This document shows, in pieces, positions 53,835 through 63,047 of a DNA stretch of 64,000 nucleotides; positions within the stretch are counted from its first letter, which is position 1, and every line of letters begins with the position of its first letter. The notes below the pieces were generated by a model. That model saw nothing but the letters and a program-made list of their open reading frames with translations. It did not search any database and was not told the origin of the DNA. The translations under genes were made by a program, and so were the position numbers. Origin of the DNA: Clostridium_AT stratigraminis (lineage in GTDB: Bacteria; Bacillota; Clostridia; Clostridiales; Clostridiaceae); assembly GCF_045310675.1 (NCBI RefSeq), contig NZ_JBJHZZ010000012.1:21869-85868 (forward strand), given 5' to 3'.

Positions 53835-54263
53835 TTATTCATCAAACATGATTTTAAATATCTGCCCCTCAATGCTAATGATTTCTTCAAAATGGATCGT
53901 TGTGCCATCGGTCATAACAACAACCTGTTCATATTTGGCTATCTTTTTAGCAATACCAGAAGTAGTAACATATGCCCCACCGTTCTTCTTTGCGTCTGGT
54001 TGAAAGTAAGTGATTGCTATTTCAGGATGCTCTTTAATCCAATCTGCCAGAATTTGCAACCTATTGTTCAAAATGTCCTTCCTATTTTCGTCCAATTCAA
54101 CTCTCTCGTCAGTTAATCTTGCAGTTTCTTTGACAGCAGCATCATAGCCAGTCAGTGCAGCGAATGGGGAAAACTGAGCTGCCCGATTAATGGCTGTCAT
54201 ATGAGGGTGTGTCGCAGAGACATGGTGCGGTAGATTAATGATGTCATCGTATTCTCTCGTCAT
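53835..54263 (-). CDS. yolD: YolD-like protein
   Basis: A 142-residue protein of the YolD family, with HPHMTAINRAAQFSPFAALT and GYDAAVKETARLTDERVELD as hallmarks. YolD-like genes are usually paired with Y-family (UvrX/YqjW-like) polymerase genes and are induced by DNA damage. It overlaps the polymerase stop by four bases (ATGA), so it would be translated with the downstream exon of the split gene. Confidence 0.92.
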   Translation of the reverse strand: MTREYDDIINLPHHVSATHPHMTAINRAAQFSPFAALTGYDAAVKETARLTDERVELDENRKDILNNRLQILADWIKEHPEIAITYFQPDAKKNGGAYVTTSGIAKKIAKYEQVVVMTDGTTIHFEEIISIEGQIFKIMFDE

Positions 54264-55588
54264 GCCTTATGCCCTCCAATCTGCTTGTTTCGGTTTAATG
54301 TGGTAGCCCCTTCTTCCAGATTCATACCCTTTAGAACGGCGTTCTTGCCGTATTTCTTTTTTATCTGAAGCATTGCTTTCTGCATCCTTTTTTCTCGTGC
54401 AAGCTGGGCTTCTTCTTCCTCTTTTTTCACATTCACAGTCTTGTAATCCGTAAATAGATTAAGCTGTTCAAAGTTATCTTTTTCTTGAACAATTGCCTCA
54501 TCCACAACATGATTCGCTGTGATGTTGACTCTCCTTACCAGGAGATTTTTGTCAACGATGCGCTCAAACAGCTCTGTGACGGCATCCATGATTAGCTTTG
54601 TAGAGGATGTAGACTTATCAAGATTTGTCGTGCCATGTGCAGACTTGGGAACATTACGTCCATAGTGGTCGGTGGTAGTCGCCCCGTGATATGATTTCTT
54701 TATTTCAGGGTTTGTCAGATTTTCAATATCATATCCAACTGTCAAAACAAGCTGATCCGTCTTAAGCCTTTTGTCCACTAAATCAAGAACAAGCAGATCA
54801 GACATTTCCCGCACAATCAGCTTTGCTTTGTCAAAGGTATAGGCAGATTGCAGCACTTGCCCCGACCCAATACTGTTTGTGCTGGGTTTATATGCTTTAA
54901 TATCAGCGATGGTGCATGGTTCCCATCCCCATGCATGGTCGATTAATAACTCAGCATTGATGCCAAACAATTTGTACAGTAAATCCTCATTGTAATAATC
55001 TGTGGCTTTACCGAGAGAGCATCTTGCAATGTCTCCCATGGTAAAAAGACCTTTTTCCTCCAGTTTCTTGGCATAGCCTTTGCCAACACGCCAAAAGTCT
55101 TTAAGTGGCCGGTGTGACCACAGCAAATGGCGATAACTTATTTCGTTAAGTTCAGCGATTCGAACGCCGTTTTGATCTGCTTTAGTGTGCTTTGCCTGAA
55201 TATCCATAGCCACCTTGCAAAGGTACAGATTTGTGCCAATTCCAGCTGTTGCTGTAATGCCAGTAGTTTTAATAACATCCATAATCATTTTCGTGGCAAG
55301 TTCATGGGCTGAAAGATTGTAGGTGTTCAAATAATCGGTAACTTCAATGAATACCTCATCAATGGAATATACATGAATATCTTCAGGCGCAATGTACTTC
55401 AAGTAGATATTGTAAATCTGCGTACTATACTCTATATAAAGTGCCATTCTCGGCGGAGCAGCAATATAGTCCAGGGCGATACTCGGTGAGGATTTCAATT
55501 CTATATCATTGAAGGAAGCACCAGAAAAGACTCTCCCCGGTGCTTTGTGTAACCGTAATGCATTTACTTCCTTAGCCTTCTGTACAAC
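54260..55588 (-). CDS. Y-family DNA polymerase, downstream exon (interrupted by IStron)
   Basis: The reading frame continues from VVQKAKEVNALRL, directly after the IStron end near 55589, to the stop at 54260 (442 codons). It holds the catalytic SIDE pair in DIHVYSIDEVFIEVTDYL, the thumb region and the little-finger domain. The other catalytic Asp lies in the upstream exon at 57500-57694, so neither part is active alone. An internal ATG at 55498 could give a truncated, inactive product. Joining the exons gives a 507-residue UvrX/DinB-like polymerase in register: ...GRGRLFE plus VVQKAK.... If the intron splices, the gene works. Confidence 0.88.
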   Translation of the reverse strand, partial: VVQKAKEVNALRLHKAPGRVFSGASFNDIELKSSPSIALDYIAAPPRMALYIEYSTQIYNIYLKYIAPEDIHVYSIDEVFIEVTDYLNTYNLSAHELATKMIMDVIKTTGITATAGIGTNLYLCKVAMDIQAKHTKADQNGVRIAELNEISYRHLLWSHRPLKDFWRVGKGYAKKLEEKGLFTMGDIARCSLGKATDYYNEDLLYKLFGINAELLIDHAWGWEPCTIADIKAYKPSTNSIGSGQVLQSAYTFDKAKLIVREMSDLLVLDLVDKRLKTDQLVLTVGYDIENLTNPEIKKSYHGATTTDHYGRNVPKSAHGTTNLDKSTSSTKLIMDAVTELFERIVDKNLLVRRVNITANHVVDEAIVQEKDNFEQLNLFTDYKTVNVKKEEEEAQLAREKRMQKAMLQIKKKYGKNAVLKGMNLEEGATTLNRNKQIGGHKA

Positions 55589-55755
55589 CGTTGCATAAAA
55601 CTTATAAAAGTTTATAGAATATATAAATTTTATTTTGTATTCCCTCTTCGCAGTATCCTATTTCGATATTAATCTAATTTAGTTTGGTGTAATACTCCAA
55701 GGGCTTAAATTCGGGTACAACGCACCCTACATATTAGCATTATTTTCTATTTAAC
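55589..55755 (-). ncRNA. Right end of the IStron, probable omega (guide) RNA scaffold
   Basis: The stretch after tnpB includes GGGTGCGTTGTACCC (stem GGGT/ACCC near 55732-55718) and further short stems, and runs to the element border. In TnpB systems the guide RNA is made from this region with the flanking host DNA as guide. Here the guide would start GTTGTACAGAAGGC. Assigned by position and family knowledge. Confidence 0.55.
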
Positions 55756-56887
55756 TTATGCTAATTTATATCTACCAAGATTTATTGAAGCATTTTTATC
55801 TCTATCTATAGTTAAACCACATTTATCGCAGATATATACTCTATCCTTTAATTTCAAGTTATCATTCTTACTGCCACAGCAAGAACATAACTTACTTGAA
55901 GGATAGAATCTATCTGCCTGAATAAATTCTATACCATTGAATTCACACTTATATTTCATTTGTCTTATGAATTCATAGAATTTTTGCTCTGCTATTTTTT
56001 TAGCTAAGTGCTTATTTTTCATGAGTCCACTAGCATTCAAATCTTCCATTACTACTCTGTAAGGGTTTTGTTTTATAATGCTGCTTGTAGCCTGATGAAT
56101 ATGATTATCCCTTATATTTGATAGCTTTCTATGAATTAGTTTAATGGTATTTTCTAGCTTAATAATATTATTGGTTTTAACATAACTGTTTCCATTTTTA
56201 TTTGCTTCATATTTTCTTGATACTTGTCTTTGTAATCTTTTTAGTTTCTTTTTTAGTTTCCTTACCTTTACAGATTTGTTAATGTTTTTTATGGGCTTAT
56301 CTAAACAATTTACTACTGCTAAGTCTTTAACTCCTAAATCTATTCCTACACTTAAATCCTTATTTAATATAGCTTGGTTTTCGCACTTGTCAAATCCAAA
56401 TGTAAGATACCAATATTTGCCGTCAAAATGACATCTTGGATTATTATATTTATTTAAGATAGGAATATTATAATTTGTCTTATATCTTACCTTTCCTATC
56501 CTTTCAATATTAACCTTATCATCATTAAATTTAAGGGCATCATATCTAACATAAAAGGATTGCCTTGATTTTCTCTTAGATTTAAATTTAGGATATTTAG
56601 ATATTCCACTAAAGAAGTTTTTAAAAGCAGTGTTTAAGTCTTCAAAAAGCCTTTGCTGGTATCTGTCCGCTAACGTCATATAGCCAACTGTATGTTAAGT
56701 CTTTCTTTATTGTATTGTTAAATTCTTTTTTCAAGCTAAAGCTTGAAGGTTTTAAACCTTGCTTATATTCTTTTTCCCATCTTTCAAGTCCCCAATTATA
56801 AACAAATCTAGCTACTCCACAGGACTTACACATCAATATTTTCTGTTCTATTGTAGGAAACAATCTGATTTTAATAGATTTTATCAT
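55756..56887 (-). pseudogene. tnpB: TnpB RNA-guided nuclease with a +1 frameshift
   Basis: Starts at the ATG at 56887 behind AGGAGGTG (MIKSIKIRLFPTIEQKILMC). At 56644-56648 a run of five T makes the first frame stop after DVSGQIPAKAF; one T fewer gives QIPAKAFEDLNTAFKNFF in frame, the usual sequence. The rest has the RuvC catalytic residues in GIDLGVKDLAV, VMEDLNASGLM and DRDKNASINL, and a zinc finger CSCCGS ... CDKCG. So the nuclease would be whole but for one base. Ribosomal slippage at T5 or an internal start at 56679 could still give a product. Confidence 0.82.
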
Positions 56888-57060
56888 GGATTTCACCTCC
56901 TTTGCTAAGCTTAGTATACCCAAACATATATTCGGATATACAGAAAAGAGGCTAATAAATTGATAAATTTCTAAAAAGATTACATCAAAATAAATTTTAT
57001 ATTCTTATAATCTTTCACAAGTTTTATGCACATTCACATACATTCGTTACATATATGCAG

Positions 57061-57499
57061 TTCTCAAAGCCTTACAATTCTTACGAACTTCTTATACTTT
57101 CATATAAGCGTAGACTATATCATCACCAAGAATTTTAATTCCTAGGTGTCCTCCACTTCCACTGACTTCAGTGTACTCCCATAACAGGATAGTCGTTGAA
57201 CGTTCCCCTACTTAAGGGCTTCGCTGCTGATTACCTATTTTATTTTAGCATTTAGGTTTTAACCATGTGCCATTTAGCTAATTTTTTCTACTTTCGTCAC
57301 CATCAAGCCTAGTCATATTTCATACTTACTTTGTGGTTTAGCTAACTTTAAGGACTTCCAGCAATTCAAAGGATTTTGGATAGAATATCTTTCTATCACT
57401 CCAAGCTCTTTACAAACTTGGGAGGCTGTCAACAATTTTTATATGTTATAAAAATTTACTTTAATATACTTTTATAACTTTTTTGTAACTGTTAGTTAC
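57061..57499 (-). ncRNA. Group I intron ribozyme of the IStron
   Basis: Conserved elements on the minus strand in order: P, AATTGCTGGAAGTCC (57366-57352); Q, AATCAGCAGCGAAG (57232-57219); R, GTTCAACGACTATCC (57201-57187); S, GATGATATAGTCTACG (57124-57109). GACTA in R pairs with TAGTC in S to form P7, the guanosine site. GCCTC near 57417-57421 can pair with exon bases GAGGT, as an internal guide. These are textbook features of group I introns. The ribozyme looks intact, so self-splicing is plausible. Confidence 0.85.
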
Positions 57500-57694
57500 C
57501 TCAAAGAGTCTTCCCCTGCCAGGAATACCGTATGCTTTAAGGGAGGGAGAAACGGCAAGACAGATGGTTTTTTCAGTGCGGCTTGCATCAGCAACAACAA
57601 GGTTTGTTGTCAAGGGATCAAGCCCTCGTTCAATACACTCCACCGAAGCGTAGAAGGATTTTAAATCAATTGCTATATAGGTTCTATTCTTCAT
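57500..57694 (-). CDS. Y-family DNA polymerase, upstream exon
   Basis: The first 65 codons of the split gene, from ATG at 57694 (MKNRTYIAIDLKSFYASVEC) to GRGRLFE, with the catalytic Asp in AIDLKSFYASVE. Without splicing the frame runs on into the element for 12 codons and stops at 57461. With the downstream exon (54260-55588) it makes a UvrX/DinB-like translesion polymerase. Confidence 0.88.
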
Positions 57695-57745
57695 TTTTAC
57701 TATTCAGTCGCCTCCTTCAAAAATTATCTGCTAGATTTATTATTT

Positions 57746-58510
57746 CTATCTTGTAAATACCCAAGTTGTATCAGATGATAGGTATTCCTTATAACTATAT
57801 CCTTCCTCATTAAATTCCTTCAATTCATTTGGCGAAACAATATTATTCTCAATAATGAACCTTAACATAAGTCCTCTTGCCCGTTTTGTATAAATAGTTA
57901 TGACTTTATGAGTTCCATTTTTATATTCCTTAAATACTGGTGTTATAACCCTTACATTAATTTTACTCATATCTAATACCGAAGAATATTCCTTTGAGGC
58001 TAAATCTAATAATAGGTTATCCTTTTGGAAATGTAATTCTTTTTTAATATAGGTGGTAAGCTTAGATTTCCAAAAGCTAGTTAAATTATTACTTCTCCTA
58101 TATTTAAGCTTGGTTCCCATTTCTAATCTATAAGACTGAATTAAATCTAATGGTCTTAATGCACCATATAGCCCTGAAAGTATTCTTAAATGATCATTTG
58201 CAAAAGCTAACTGCTTTTCACTTAAATCAATTGCATTTATCCCTTGATATACTGCACCATCATAAGCTAATAAAGCTTGTTTCGCATTTGATAAATTATG
58301 TTCTTCCTGCCACCTAATGTGTCTTATAAAATTCTGCTCTGCAAGATTACTATTTATTTTAAGAAGTCCTTCCATCTCTGGCGGAGAATATTTTAAAAGC
58401 TCCTTAATTAAGCCACTTGCTTCCTTTATAAATAGCGGCTTTGTATATAAATTAGTACTAAGTGCCCTATCCATGTTAAGAGTTTTTGCTGGCGATAATA
58501 TGATAAGCAT
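57746..58510 (-). CDS. yaaA: Peroxide stress protein YaaA
   Basis: A 254-residue DUF328 protein. It starts MLIILSPAKTLNM and contains AKQALLAYDGAVYQGI, LRILSGLYGALRPLDLIQSY and ITIYTKRARGLMLRFII, all typical. In E. coli YaaA limits free iron and oxidative DNA damage. Length is normal. It lies just downstream of the polymerase promoter region. Confidence 0.93.
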   Translation of the reverse strand: MLIILSPAKTLNMDRALSTNLYTKPLFIKEASGLIKELLKYSPPEMEGLLKINSNLAEQNFIRHIRWQEEHNLSNAKQALLAYDGAVYQGINAIDLSEKQLAFANDHLRILSGLYGALRPLDLIQSYRLEMGTKLKYRRSNNLTSFWKSKLTTYIKKELHFQKDNLLLDLASKEYSSVLDMSKINVRVITPVFKEYKNGTHKVITIYTKRARGLMLRFIIENNIVSPNELKEFNEEGYSYKEYLSSDTTWVFTR

Positions 58511-58568
58511 TGGTAACTCACCTCATGATAATTATATCATGATTATTGCGAAGTCTGCATTTTAAAAA

Positions 58569-59147
58569 TTAACCAACTACTAACCCCTTTAACTTCTTCA
58601 AAATTTTATTCTTTCTATTTATTGCTGTAGTATAGACTAAACCCTTCTTATCAGCATAAGTTTTGATCGAAACTTTATTATAGTACACCATAATAACAAG
58701 TTCTAATTCCTCTTCAGATAGTCTTGCCAAAGCTTGTCTTAATTCTTTGGATTTTTCATGTTTAATCAGCTCCTCCTCAATCATTTCCGGTTCTTCTATG
58801 CAATCAACAAATTCATTATAATTATCTTCAGCTTCATTTAAAGGTGTATTAAGGCTTAGCTCCTTATTATACCTAGAGTTTCTTCTTGCAGTATATTTAA
58901 ATTCATTTTGTATAGCATTCATAGCGTAGCTTGTAAAGGTATGAGAGCCTATTTTATATTTTAATACTGCATTTATTATGGTAACATAGGCTATCTGAGC
59001 TAAATCATAGGTGTCAAAGTCTTTAATATTAAATGTTTTTGCAGTTTTGAAAATAAAGGGCTTGTATTGCTCTAGGATTTTTAAAAGATCTTCCTGACTT
59101 CCTATTTTCGCTCTTATTACACAGGCTTCAATTTCATTTTGATTCAC
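58569..59147 (-). CDS. Sigma-70 family RNA polymerase sigma factor
   Basis: A 192-residue protein with region 2 (residues about 10-80: EQYKPFIFKTAKTFNIKDFD, YDLAQIAYVTIINAVLKY, FTSYAMNAIQNEFKY) and region 4 (about 130-185: ARLSEEELELVIMVYYNKVS, KGLVYTTAINRKNKILKKL). Such short sigma factors in Clostridium are found in toxin, bacteriocin, conjugative or phage-like loci. It is the last gene of a minus-strand unit with dnaB- and dnaD-like genes. Confidence 0.85.
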   Translation of the reverse strand: MNQNEIEACVIRAKIGSQEDLLKILEQYKPFIFKTAKTFNIKDFDTYDLAQIAYVTIINAVLKYKIGSHTFTSYAMNAIQNEFKYTARRNSRYNKELSLNTPLNEAEDNYNEFVDCIEEPEMIEEELIKHEKSKELRQALARLSEEELELVIMVYYNKVSIKTYADKKGLVYTTAINRKNKILKKLKGLVVG

Positions 59148-59245
59148 ATTTACCCCTCCATTATATATAATTATTTAGCCACTAACCCATGCTACTACAA
59201 AACACTTTATAAGATGTAACAATAGTGCACTACTCCTCACTTTTA

Positions 59246-60538
59246 CTACATAACCTTTTGACACTCCCCACTCCACTTAAGCCTAGCAGTACCCACCTGT
59301 CCATTTCTGTTTTTTGCAACAATGCAGTCTATAGTATTGGGTCTGTCACTGTCTGCTTTGTAATATTCATCCCTATACAAAAACATAACGATATCGGCAT
59401 CCTGCTCTATAGCACCTGATTCCCTAAGGTCAGACAATAGAGGTTTATGATCTGCCCTAGTCTCCGGGGCACGAGACAATTGAGACAAGGAAATAACGGT
59501 TATATCCAGCTCCTTTGCCATAAGTTTAAGGCTTCTTGATATTTTTGAAATATCCTGTGTTCTATTTTCTGTTCTTTCCTCACTATTTATTAGCTGTAAA
59601 TAATCTATAAATACCACATTAAGACCCCATTGAAGCTTTAGTCTTTTACATTCTTCCTTAAGCTTTCTAAGTGTAAATATCTTATCAAAAATCATAAGTG
59701 AGCTGCTGGCAATTATACTGCTTGCACTCCCTACAAGGGCCCATTGAGCATCATTGAGACTGCCTTTTTTTATATTTTCCATAGGTATTTCTGAATAGGA
59801 GGCAATTGCTCTTTCAATTATTTGCGTCTTTCCCATTTCTAGATTGAAAAAAGCAGTTTTGGCCTTAGCTCTTAAGGCACAGTTTAGAGCCAAATTAAGA
59901 GCTACAGCAGTTTTCCCCATGGAAGGTCTTGCTGCTATTATGATAAAATCCTGAGGCTTAAAGCCCCCAAGAACCTTGTCCAAGCTTTTATAACCGCATT
60001 TTATGCCTTGAATGTCCCCACCATTTTTCCATCTTTCTTCAAGTTTATTTAAAAAGTCTATCATTGGCTCTTCCAGTTTCCCATCCTCCAGACTCCTTTC
60101 AAATTTAATATTTATAAGCTTATCCTGTACGGCTTCAATAACACTACTACTTTCAATATCCTTTTCTTTAAGTTCCAGTAACATTTCCTTAGCAGTCTTC
60201 ATAAGCTTTCTTTTATTAGATTTTTCTTTTACTATTGAGCCATAGGAAAGCAGGCCTTCAGCAGAAATACAGCTTGAAAAAATTTGGCTTATGTAGGTTA
60301 TGCCGCCTGCTTCAGTTAAACATACTCCAAGCCTATCACAAAGAGTTGTTATATCTATAAGTGATCCATCTTCATACATGCTTACCATAGCCTTATATAT
60401 TATTTGGTGTTTAGGGCTGTAAAAATCATCATAGCTTAAAAAATCAATAATATTACAAAGGCTGTTGTTATTATTCATTATTGAACCTAAAACTTCAGCT
60501 TCAGCCTCCAAATTATAAAAAGTGTTTATTGCCATCAC
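59246..60538 (-). CDS. dnaB: Replicative DNA helicase (DnaB-like)
   Basis: A 430-residue hexameric helicase. N-terminal domain NLEAEAEVLGSIMNNNNSLC; C-terminal RecA-like motor with Walker A FIIIAARPSMGKTAVALNLA, Walker B LNVVFIDYLQLIN, and LSQLSRAPETRADHKPLLSD then LRESGAIEQDADIVMFLYR. It probably duplicates the chromosomal dnaB and serves a mobile element, since it is next to a DnaD-like loader gene (7-base gap). Confidence 0.93.
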   Translation of the reverse strand: MMAINTFYNLEAEAEVLGSIMNNNNSLCNIIDFLSYDDFYSPKHQIIYKAMVSMYEDGSLIDITTLCDRLGVCLTEAGGITYISQIFSSCISAEGLLSYGSIVKEKSNKRKLMKTAKEMLLELKEKDIESSSVIEAVQDKLINIKFERSLEDGKLEEPMIDFLNKLEERWKNGGDIQGIKCGYKSLDKVLGGFKPQDFIIIAARPSMGKTAVALNLALNCALRAKAKTAFFNLEMGKTQIIERAIASYSEIPMENIKKGSLNDAQWALVGSASSIIASSSLMIFDKIFTLRKLKEECKRLKLQWGLNVVFIDYLQLINSEERTENRTQDISKISRSLKLMAKELDITVISLSQLSRAPETRADHKPLLSDLRESGAIEQDADIVMFLYRDEYYKADSDRPNTIDCIVAKNRNGQVGTARLKWSGECQKVM

Positions 60539-60545
60539 ATATACC

Positions 60546-61412
60546 TCACTCTATAAGCTCATAGGCCTTGGCATTAGGAATAGATCTATTTTCTTTAGAT
60601 AGCTCTTTTTTGTTTTTAAAGTCCCTCTTGTAGGCATTGACTCCCTGCATTGTGCTATAACCTTTTTCAAGCCAGCTGTTAAGAACTCTTTCTATATAGG
60701 CCATTGTTCTGGCATTATGCTTTACAGCTTCTTCAATAGCAGCTATTACCACCTCAAAATCCATATCTTTGCACCAGTCAAAAAGCTTCTCATATTCCAT
60801 AGGGGTTATTAGATGAATATTATTATTAAAAGCATTAATTACTTTCTTAAAGTTATTATTTAAGTCCCCATTTAAAGCAACAGCAGCAGCTTTAATTTTC
60901 TCTTCTACTTCTTCTTTTTCTTCTTTTTCTATTTCTTCTTCTTCCCTTAAGAGTATTTTTTCTTCTTCACTATGGCTTGTATACCCTATGGAAACTATAT
61001 CTATACCATTGAAAATAGTCTCAACAGGATAGTTATTATTTTTACATATATTGTATAGTTCTGTAATGAAAGCAGTCTGCTTAACTTGCTTTAACTCTCT
61101 ATTAATGCAGCTAATAACTGGCTTGCTACCTATAAAGTTATGCCTTAGCCAATTTACAACCATAATTTCTTTTGTTTCACTGCAATATTTTATCTTCCCA
61201 TACTCAATAAACCTATTTAAGAGCTTTTCAATAGTTTCCCTGTTATAGCCTGTCTCCACTTCAGCAAACTTAATAATAAAAGTATAAATTCCGCATTGAG
61301 TAGTGTTATCATTAGTCATAAGATACATGTAGAAGAACTTTTCCTCTGGTGTGAGCTCTGTAACAAAACTATCCTTCCAGAAACAGGTTTGTAATTGTCT
61401 ATACTTCGCCAT
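60546..61412 (-). CDS. DnaD-domain replication initiation protein
   Basis: A 288-residue protein. The N-terminal winged helix (YRQLQTCFWKDSFVTELTPE, then EEKFFYMYLMTNDNTTQCGI) is that of phage replisome organisers. An acidic linker, EEEKILLREEEEIEKEEKEE, separates it from a C-terminal DnaD-type domain with YEKLFDWCKDMDFEVVIAAI and YIERVLNSWLEKGYSTM. It would load the adjacent DnaB. Together they form a phage- or plasmid-type replication module. Confidence 0.87.
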   Translation of the reverse strand: MAKYRQLQTCFWKDSFVTELTPEEKFFYMYLMTNDNTTQCGIYTFIIKFAEVETGYNRETIEKLLNRFIEYGKIKYCSETKEIMVVNWLRHNFIGSKPVISCINRELKQVKQTAFITELYNICKNNNYPVETIFNGIDIVSIGYTSHSEEEKILLREEEEIEKEEKEEVEEKIKAAAVALNGDLNNNFKKVINAFNNNIHLITPMEYEKLFDWCKDMDFEVVIAAIEEAVKHNARTMAYIERVLNSWLEKGYSTMQGVNAYKRDFKNKKELSKENRSIPNAKAYELIE

Positions 61413-61466
61413 AATTAATGCTCTCCTTTTTATTTATTATAGTTGTCCACCATTATCATTAAGTAG

Positions 61467-61673
61467 CTAATTAGATAAAAAAAATAGTTTTTCTATGGGC
61501 TCATTTGGAAAGGCCTTCCTTATTCCAACTAATGCCTTACTTCCCGCTCCCCTTTTTCCTGATATAATGCGCGAAACAGTAGCAGAGGATAGTCCGCATT
61601 TCATAGCAAGCTGTCGTTCTGACCATCCTTTTTTTTCAATAAGAGTTATAAGATATTTTACATTTAAAAGCAT
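61467..61673 (-). CDS. Small XRE-type HTH regulator (Cro-like)
   Basis: A 68-residue protein, one helix-turn-helix domain: LIEKKGWSERQLAMKCGLSS, then ATVSRIISGKRGAG. It is divergent from another XRE gene at 61814, and the spacer holds two perfect palindromes, an arrangement like a phage lysogeny switch. Its ATG follows GGGAGG. Confidence 0.85.
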   Translation of the reverse strand: MLLNVKYLITLIEKKGWSERQLAMKCGLSSATVSRIISGKRGAGSKALVGIRKAFPNEPIEKLFFLSN

Positions 61674-61712
61674 TTGATTTCCTCCCTTGTGTTACCTTTC
61701 GTTCTCATATTT

Positions 61713-61759
61713 AATGTTAACATTTCAATTTACCAATTGTCATTTAATTCCATGGAATT
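61713..61759. promoter_or_regulatory. Two palindromes in the divergent XRE spacer
   Basis: AATGTTAACATT (61713-61724) and AATTCCATGGAATT (61746-61759) are perfect 12- and 14-base palindromes between the divergent regulators. They are natural operator candidates for one or both XRE proteins. Confidence 0.45.
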
Positions 61760-61813
61760 CTATTGCCATTAGGTATCACTTTTTATATAATTAATTTAAA
61801 AGGATGTGATGTC

Positions 61814-62248
61814 ATGAATTTTGGTGAATATATAAAAAATTTAAGAAAAGAAATAGGATTATCTCAAAGAGAGCTTGCTGAAAAGTGCAGTGTTAGTAAC
61901 GCAGAAATTTGTAGAATTGAAACTGGTGAAAGGAAAAAACCTTCTCCTATAGTTCTTAAAGCTATTGCTCCTTTTTTAGGTGTAGCTTGCGAAGAACTAT
62001 TACAAAAGGCAGGATATATAGAAGAGGTCATAGACCACAAAGGCTTCACTGAAAATATTTATAAAGATGAAGATGGAAACCTAATAGACATAACAAGACA
62101 AATAAAAGATATGTATGAAAAGGATAGTAGCTGGGCTAATCTTGCCTATAGAGTATCAGCTTCAGACCTTTCAGAAAATGAACTGCAAATAATAAAAGCT
62201 CAGACTGAAGTTTTACTCCAGCAATTTTTAAAATATAAAAAAAGATAA
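61814..62248 (+). CDS. XRE family transcriptional regulator (CI-like)
   Basis: About 144 residues from ATG at 61814, behind AAAGGATGTG; an earlier in-frame start has no site. The HTH domain is IKNLRKEIGLSQRELAEKCS, then VSNAEICRIETGERKKPSP. The C-terminal part is helical and may dimerise. It is followed 88 bases later by an ImmA-like gene, which in ICEBs1-type switches cleaves such repressors. Confidence 0.88.
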   Translation: MNFGEYIKNLRKEIGLSQRELAEKCSVSNAEICRIETGERKKPSPIVLKAIAPFLGVACEELLQKAGYIEEVIDHKGFTENIYKDEDGNLIDITRQIKDMYEKDSSWANLAYRVSASDLSENELQIIKAQTEVLLQQFLKYKKR

Positions 62249-62336
62249 AAGTCAAGTCTTGTAATAGATATACCAAAAATGTATAATTTTCCTTACTAAC
62301 TTATTTACTTATTAGTTTTTGTTATGGAGGTTATGC

Positions 62337-62876
62337 ATGAAACAAGATTACGATATAGATTACTGTACCTTAAATCATATTCCAGAATATCGTCAAAATT
62401 ACATTGCTCTTAGACTATCCTGGCTAATTGAGTTATTACATTTTAATAATAACCACTTGCCTATTGATTATATGGAACTTTTAGAAGATATAAAAGCACT
62501 TCAACCCTTCCCTTTTGAATACTCATTCATTGATCTCTCTGAAAAATATGATGCACTAACAGAATATGTTGAAGAACATAGTTTACATATTATTTTTGTT
62601 AATAGAAATAAAGTAAACTATCCTCTCGAGCATCCTACTTATAAAAAATTAACCTTTGCTATCGCCCGTGAATTAGCACATATCATACTAGGACATCTAT
62701 TAATTCCACACATTTTAAAGACTTCCGAAGAAATTAATATTGAACAGATTGAAGCTGATGAATTTGCTTCAAGATTTCTAAATGCTGGAGCTGTAGGCTT
62801 TTCATATAATCATTGTCACCCCAGGTCATCAGATGAATCTGCATTGTATCAAAGGCAGCTAATCAGAAAAGTATAA
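62337..62876 (+). CDS. ImmA/IrrE-like protein with altered zinc motif
   Basis: About 179 residues from ATG at 62337 behind GGAGG. It has the ImmA/IrrE layout: KLTFAIARELAHIILGHLL, then IEQIEADEFASRFL. The usual HExxH reads RELAH: the first zinc-binding His is Arg (CGT, one base from CAT). The second His, the Glu and the later ExxExFA remain. So it may lack protease activity, or use another ligand. It lies next to an XRE repressor, its likely partner. Confidence 0.8.
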   Translation: MKQDYDIDYCTLNHIPEYRQNYIALRLSWLIELLHFNNNHLPIDYMELLEDIKALQPFPFEYSFIDLSEKYDALTEYVEEHSLHIIFVNRNKVNYPLEHPTYKKLTFAIARELAHIILGHLLIPHILKTSEEINIEQIEADEFASRFLNAGAVGFSYNHCHPRSSDESALYQRQLIRKV

Positions 62877-63047
62877 ACTATTTAAATATATAAATAGTTC
62901 CCTATAAAAAATTTTAAATATACTTATATTTGCCTATAAAAATATTCTAATATATAAATATTTACTTGAAACAAGCCATTTCATAGTAAATCTAGCCTTT
63001 ATGTGCATATTTATATATATATAAATTTGTGATTGAGGTGAACGTCA

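Larger units (their letters stand above)
55589..57499 (-). mobile_element. IStron: group I intron fused to an IS605-type tnpB unit
   Basis: A 1.9-kb element splits the polymerase gene in frame. Its 5' part (minus strand) has the group I intron elements P, Q, R and S; its 3' part carries tnpB and a guide-RNA-like right end. The left end begins with the hairpin GTAACT/AGTTAC (57499-57485), and the right end contains AAACTT/AAGTTT (near 55594-55612), as in IS605 ends. The left flank TTTGAG fits a TTGA-type target. Because GGT occurs at both borders, the exact end can be set in up to three ways. No tnpA gene is inside. Confidence 0.85.

Noticed and set aside
55589..57499. Group II intron or ordinary IS605 insertion
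   Set aside because: No domain V or reverse transcriptase; the P, Q, R, S elements are those of a group I intron, and tnpB is at its 3' side, as in IStrons.
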